From Avibacterium sp. 21-586 (lineage in GTDB: Bacteria > Pseudomonadota > Gammaproteobacteria > Enterobacterales > Pasteurellaceae), in assembly GCF_026226775.1 (NCBI RefSeq), contig NZ_JAKKOD010000002.1, forward strand, positions 72,501 through 136,500: a DNA stretch of 64,000 nucleotides, given 5' to 3'. Below, piece by piece: positions 60,539-64,000 of the stretch (position 1 is the first letter of the stretch; each line of letters begins with the position of its first letter). Position numbers and translations under genes: made by a program. A model generated the notes under the pieces. The model saw only the letters and a program-made list of their open reading frames with translations. It did not search any database and had not been told where the DNA came from.

Positions 60539-61417
60539 ATGGAATTTCAGGATCTCAAGTTATTTATTGATTTAGCAGAAAACAAGAATTTTGCTAAAAC
60601 TGCGGGGCAACATTATATGTCGCCTTCCACGCTTTCACGGCAAATTAAACGGCTTGAAGAAGAACTAGGTGAACCGTTGTTATTGCGTGATAACCGCAAA
60701 GTTTCTCTTACTTATGCAGGTGAATTATTTTTGCAATTTGCCTATCCACAATGGCAACAATGGCTATCCTTAAAACAGCAATTTCTTTCTAATCAACAAG
60801 AGTTACAAGGAGAGTTGCGACTTTTTTGCTCGGTAACAGCAGCATATAGCCATTTACCACAAATGTTAGAAAAATTCCGTTTACGTTATCCTAAAGTGGA
60901 AATTCAGCTCACAACAGGAGATCCTGCTATGGCATTAGAGATAATTCAAAGGCAGCAAGTGGATTTAGCGCTCGCAGGGCGGCCAGCTCACTTACCGCAA
61001 AATGTGATATTTCATCATATTGATGATATAACGCTTTCCCTTATCGCCCCAAGGGTTGCTTGTTTAACTACGCAATTATTACAAGAAACCCCCATTGATT
61101 GGCAAAAGATCCCCTTTATTTTGCCAGTAGAAGGACCAGCCAGACAGCGGATTGATCAATGGTTTCAGCAAAAAAAGATTAAACACCCGAAAATTTATGC
61201 CACTGTATCAGGACATGAGGGGATCGTATCAATGGTCGCTCTTGGTTGTGGTGTGGCATTATTGCCCGATATTGTAATCCAAAATAGCCCACTTAATTTG
61301 CAAGTTTCTAACTTAGAAATAGATACGCCTGTACAACCTTTTGATTTGGGTATTTGTGTTCAAAAGAACCTACTAAATTTGCCCTTAGTTAGTGCATTTT
61401 GGCAAATGTTGGAGTAA
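60539..61417 (+). CDS. ilvY: LysR-type activator of ilvC
   Basis: This 292-residue regulator has an N-terminal winged helix (about 1-60, with SPSTLSRQIKRLEEELGEPLL) and a substrate-binding domain (about 90-290). The segments LFCSVTAAYSHLPQML and IQLTTGD are shared with E. coli IlvY. It activates ilvC with acetolactate as inducer. Divergent from ilvC, 35 bp before rarD. Confidence 0.95.
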   Translation: MEFQDLKLFIDLAENKNFAKTAGQHYMSPSTLSRQIKRLEEELGEPLLLRDNRKVSLTYAGELFLQFAYPQWQQWLSLKQQFLSNQQELQGELRLFCSVTAAYSHLPQMLEKFRLRYPKVEIQLTTGDPAMALEIIQRQQVDLALAGRPAHLPQNVIFHHIDDITLSLIAPRVACLTTQLLQETPIDWQKIPFILPVEGPARQRIDQWFQQKKIKHPKIYATVSGHEGIVSMVALGCGVALLPDIVIQNSPLNLQVSNLEIDTPVQPFDLGICVQKNLLNLPLVSAFWQMLE

Positions 61418-61452
61418 AGTGCGGTAAGAATTTTGAGTATTTTAGGTGAGTT

Positions 61453-62328
61453 ATGTTAAAAGGTGTTGCTTTCTCTTTATTTGCCTCAATGCTATTTGGC
61501 TATATTTATTATTTTTCCACATTATTACTGCCATTAAGTGGCGAAGATATTTTTGGCTATCGTGTTGTTTTTACTGCACCTTTTGTGATTGCCGCAGTGT
61601 TTATTTTCCGCCAAAAATATATGTTGATCGCTCACCTAAAACGCATCAAAGCGCAGCCTTGGTTACTGTTGGTTTTTTTGTTTAACGGTAGCATTATGGG
61701 GTTCCAAATGTGGCTTTTTTTATGGGCGCCAAACAATGGTGGCGCATTGAGCGTTTCCCTTGGTTATTTGCTCCTACCCCTTGTTTTAGTAGCGGTAGGG
61801 CGAATTTTCTTTAAAGAACGCATTTCCCCACTAAAATTTCTTGCCATCATCATTGCTGCTATTGGTATCGCCTTTAACATTAGCGCAAAAGGTGGGCTTT
61901 CTTGGGAAAGCATTGCCGTTTGTACTTACGCTGTTTATTTTATGGTTCGCAAATGGTTTGGGTTTAATGATATCACCAGTTTTGCTATTGAAATGGTGTT
62001 GACTTTGCCTGTGTGTATCTATTTTGCCGCACAAGTGAATATCGCAGAAGTACGATTGCTTAATCCTAATATTTTATCGCTATTATTTCTGCTTGGCTTA
62101 CTTAGCGGAATTGCCTTTAATGCTTACATCGTTGCTAGCAGCTTATTACCTATCAATGTGCTAGGATTACTCGGCTACGCTGAACCTATAATGATGCTCG
62201 CCGTTTCCTTACTCATTGGAGAAAATATTGACGCTGAAAATTACCCGCTCTTTTTATCTTTAATGGTAGGTATGGGGTTGATTATTATTGATGGGGTGTT
62301 GGGGATGAGGAGAAAGAAAATTTCCTAA
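61453..62328 (+). CDS. rarD: RarD-type EamA transporter
   Basis: This 291-residue protein has ten predicted helices as two EamA repeats and belongs to the RarD branch. It starts MLKGVAFSLFASMLFGYIYYFS, and NGGALSVSLGYLLLPLV and INVLGLLGYAEPIMMLAVS are characteristic. The substrate is unknown. ilvC-ilvY-rarD order matches H. influenzae. Its stop overlaps the convergent phosphoesterase stop by 4 bases. Confidence 0.88.
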   Translation: MLKGVAFSLFASMLFGYIYYFSTLLLPLSGEDIFGYRVVFTAPFVIAAVFIFRQKYMLIAHLKRIKAQPWLLLVFLFNGSIMGFQMWLFLWAPNNGGALSVSLGYLLLPLVLVAVGRIFFKERISPLKFLAIIIAAIGIAFNISAKGGLSWESIAVCTYAVYFMVRKWFGFNDITSFAIEMVLTLPVCIYFAAQVNIAEVRLLNPNILSLLFLLGLLSGIAFNAYIVASSLLPINVLGLLGYAEPIMMLAVSLLIGENIDAENYPLFLSLMVGMGLIIIDGVLGMRRKKIS

Positions 62329-63008
62329 CGATCATCAATATTCTTTAACAAATAATTCCCTTGTTCATCGCATAGACTGCGGAAGCCTACGTTGGTGATT
62401 TTGAGTTTGGGATCACGGTTTATGTGTGTGTAATCAAAGTTTTCGTGGTGGTGCCCATGGAAAATATGAGTTGCGCCCATTTTTTTTGCCAGTTTGTTTA
62501 ACACGGAAAAACCTAGTGGGTGTGGTCTAGGGGCTTCGTGAGAGATAAGAATATCTGCTTGTAGATTTTCTAGCTGTTCGAAATCAGAAGGAAAAATAGA
62601 TGTTCTGTGGCGTAATGGCAAACCGCCGCGCCAGATTTTTTCTTGTGGGCAGTATTGGCAATAATGGATTGGATCGAAAAAAACCGGTTTATTCGGTGGC
62701 ATCCAAATTTGTCCGCGGAATACGCCGCCTAATCCTGCAATACGCTTGTTTTGAATGGTTTGTACGCGTCCGTGCAGGTTTCGGTTTTTCCATTCTGTTC
62801 CCCAAATAGCTTCAAAGGCAGCAACAGTTTTGCTGTCGTGATTGCCGTGAATAAACCAGAGATCGCAATATTGTGCTAATTTATCCAGTTCTTCTATGGT
62901 GGAGAGTTGTAAATCCCCGAGTATGATAAGGGCGATACCCTTTTGTTTTTGTACAAAAGGGTAAAGATGGTCGTATCTTCCGTGTGGGTCGCCGACAAAT
63001 AAAATCAT
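62325..63008 (-). CDS. Calcineurin-like metallophosphoesterase
   Basis: This 227-residue protein has the full metallophosphoesterase motif set: GDPHGR (residues 6-11), LGDLQ, IHGNHDS, ISHEAPRP and HGHHHEN. Nothing identifies the substrate. It starts 8 bp after nadR on the same strand and is probably co-transcribed, so a role in NAD or nucleotide turnover is possible but unproven. Confidence 0.8.
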   Translation of the reverse strand: MILFVGDPHGRYDHLYPFVQKQKGIALIILGDLQLSTIEELDKLAQYCDLWFIHGNHDSKTVAAFEAIWGTEWKNRNLHGRVQTIQNKRIAGLGGVFRGQIWMPPNKPVFFDPIHYCQYCPQEKIWRGGLPLRHRTSIFPSDFEQLENLQADILISHEAPRPHPLGFSVLNKLAKKMGATHIFHGHHHENFDYTHINRDPKLKITNVGFRSLCDEQGNYLLKNIDDR

Positions 63009-63016
63009 AGGGGCTA

Positions 63017-64000
<984 letters not shown>

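Overview
The window is a gene-dense, AT-rich stretch of a Pasteurellaceae chromosome. I count about 33 exact copies of the Haemophilus-type DNA uptake core AAGTGCGGT, on both strands and sometimes as inverted pairs that form hairpins. Nearly every gene has a recognisable Haemophilus/Pasteurella counterpart. Examples are Na+-NQR, a fuc operon in the order fucI-K-U-A-P, opsX-kdkA, sxy, and the gid-atp cluster. The genus cannot be fixed from the sequence alone. No insertion sequence, prophage, CRISPR array, tRNA or rRNA gene was seen.

Layout. 1-840: a stable-RNA-type promoter firing leftward out of the window, then the competence activator gene sxy/tfoX. 1.2-2.6 kb: gdhA. 2.6-9.6 kb: L-fucose catabolism with its DeoR-type regulator. 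9.6-21 kb: deoC, lipopolysaccharide heptose genes (hldD, waaF, waaC), cell-wall recycling (anmK, murQ), glmU, an ABC exporter, and the opsX/kdkA inner-core pair. 21-25.5 kb: a module of a sodium:solute symporter, a previously uncalled 47-residue membrane protein and a cytoplasmic sulfatase, facing a ROK sugar kinase. 25.5-36 kb: coaD, waaA, mnmA and the complete nqrABCDEF-apbE-nqrM set. 36-43.9 kb: bolA, a YajG-type lipoprotein, recA (with LexA box), recX, proS, an esterase, gpt and pepD. 44-53.6 kb: atpIBEFHAGDC and rsmG-mnmG. 53.6-54.1 kb: the chromosomal replication origin oriC, between mnmG and mioC as in E. coli. 54-64 kb: mioC, zapB, glpX, gyrB, ilvC/ilvY, rarD, a metallophosphoesterase and the 3' part of nadR.

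How it fits together. The chromosome replicates outward from oriC, and the atp/gid and nqr operons lie co-directional with the left fork. Energy metabolism is built on a Na+-pumping NADH dehydrogenase and an F-type ATP synthase. The fuc operon and the sulfatase module suggest foraging on fucosylated and sulfated host glycans. The lipopolysaccharide genes include two different heptosyltransferase I types, one beside the Kdo kinase, which points to two inner-core glycoforms.

The most novel signal is in the sulfatase module. The promoters of the symporter operon and of the facing ROK kinase gene share one design. Each has a CRP box followed, at an identical 23-bp centre-to-centre distance, by the palindrome TATGAT-N4-ATCATA over the predicted -10 element. 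This implies a dedicated, unidentified repressor or activator for a sulfated-sugar uptake and catabolism system.
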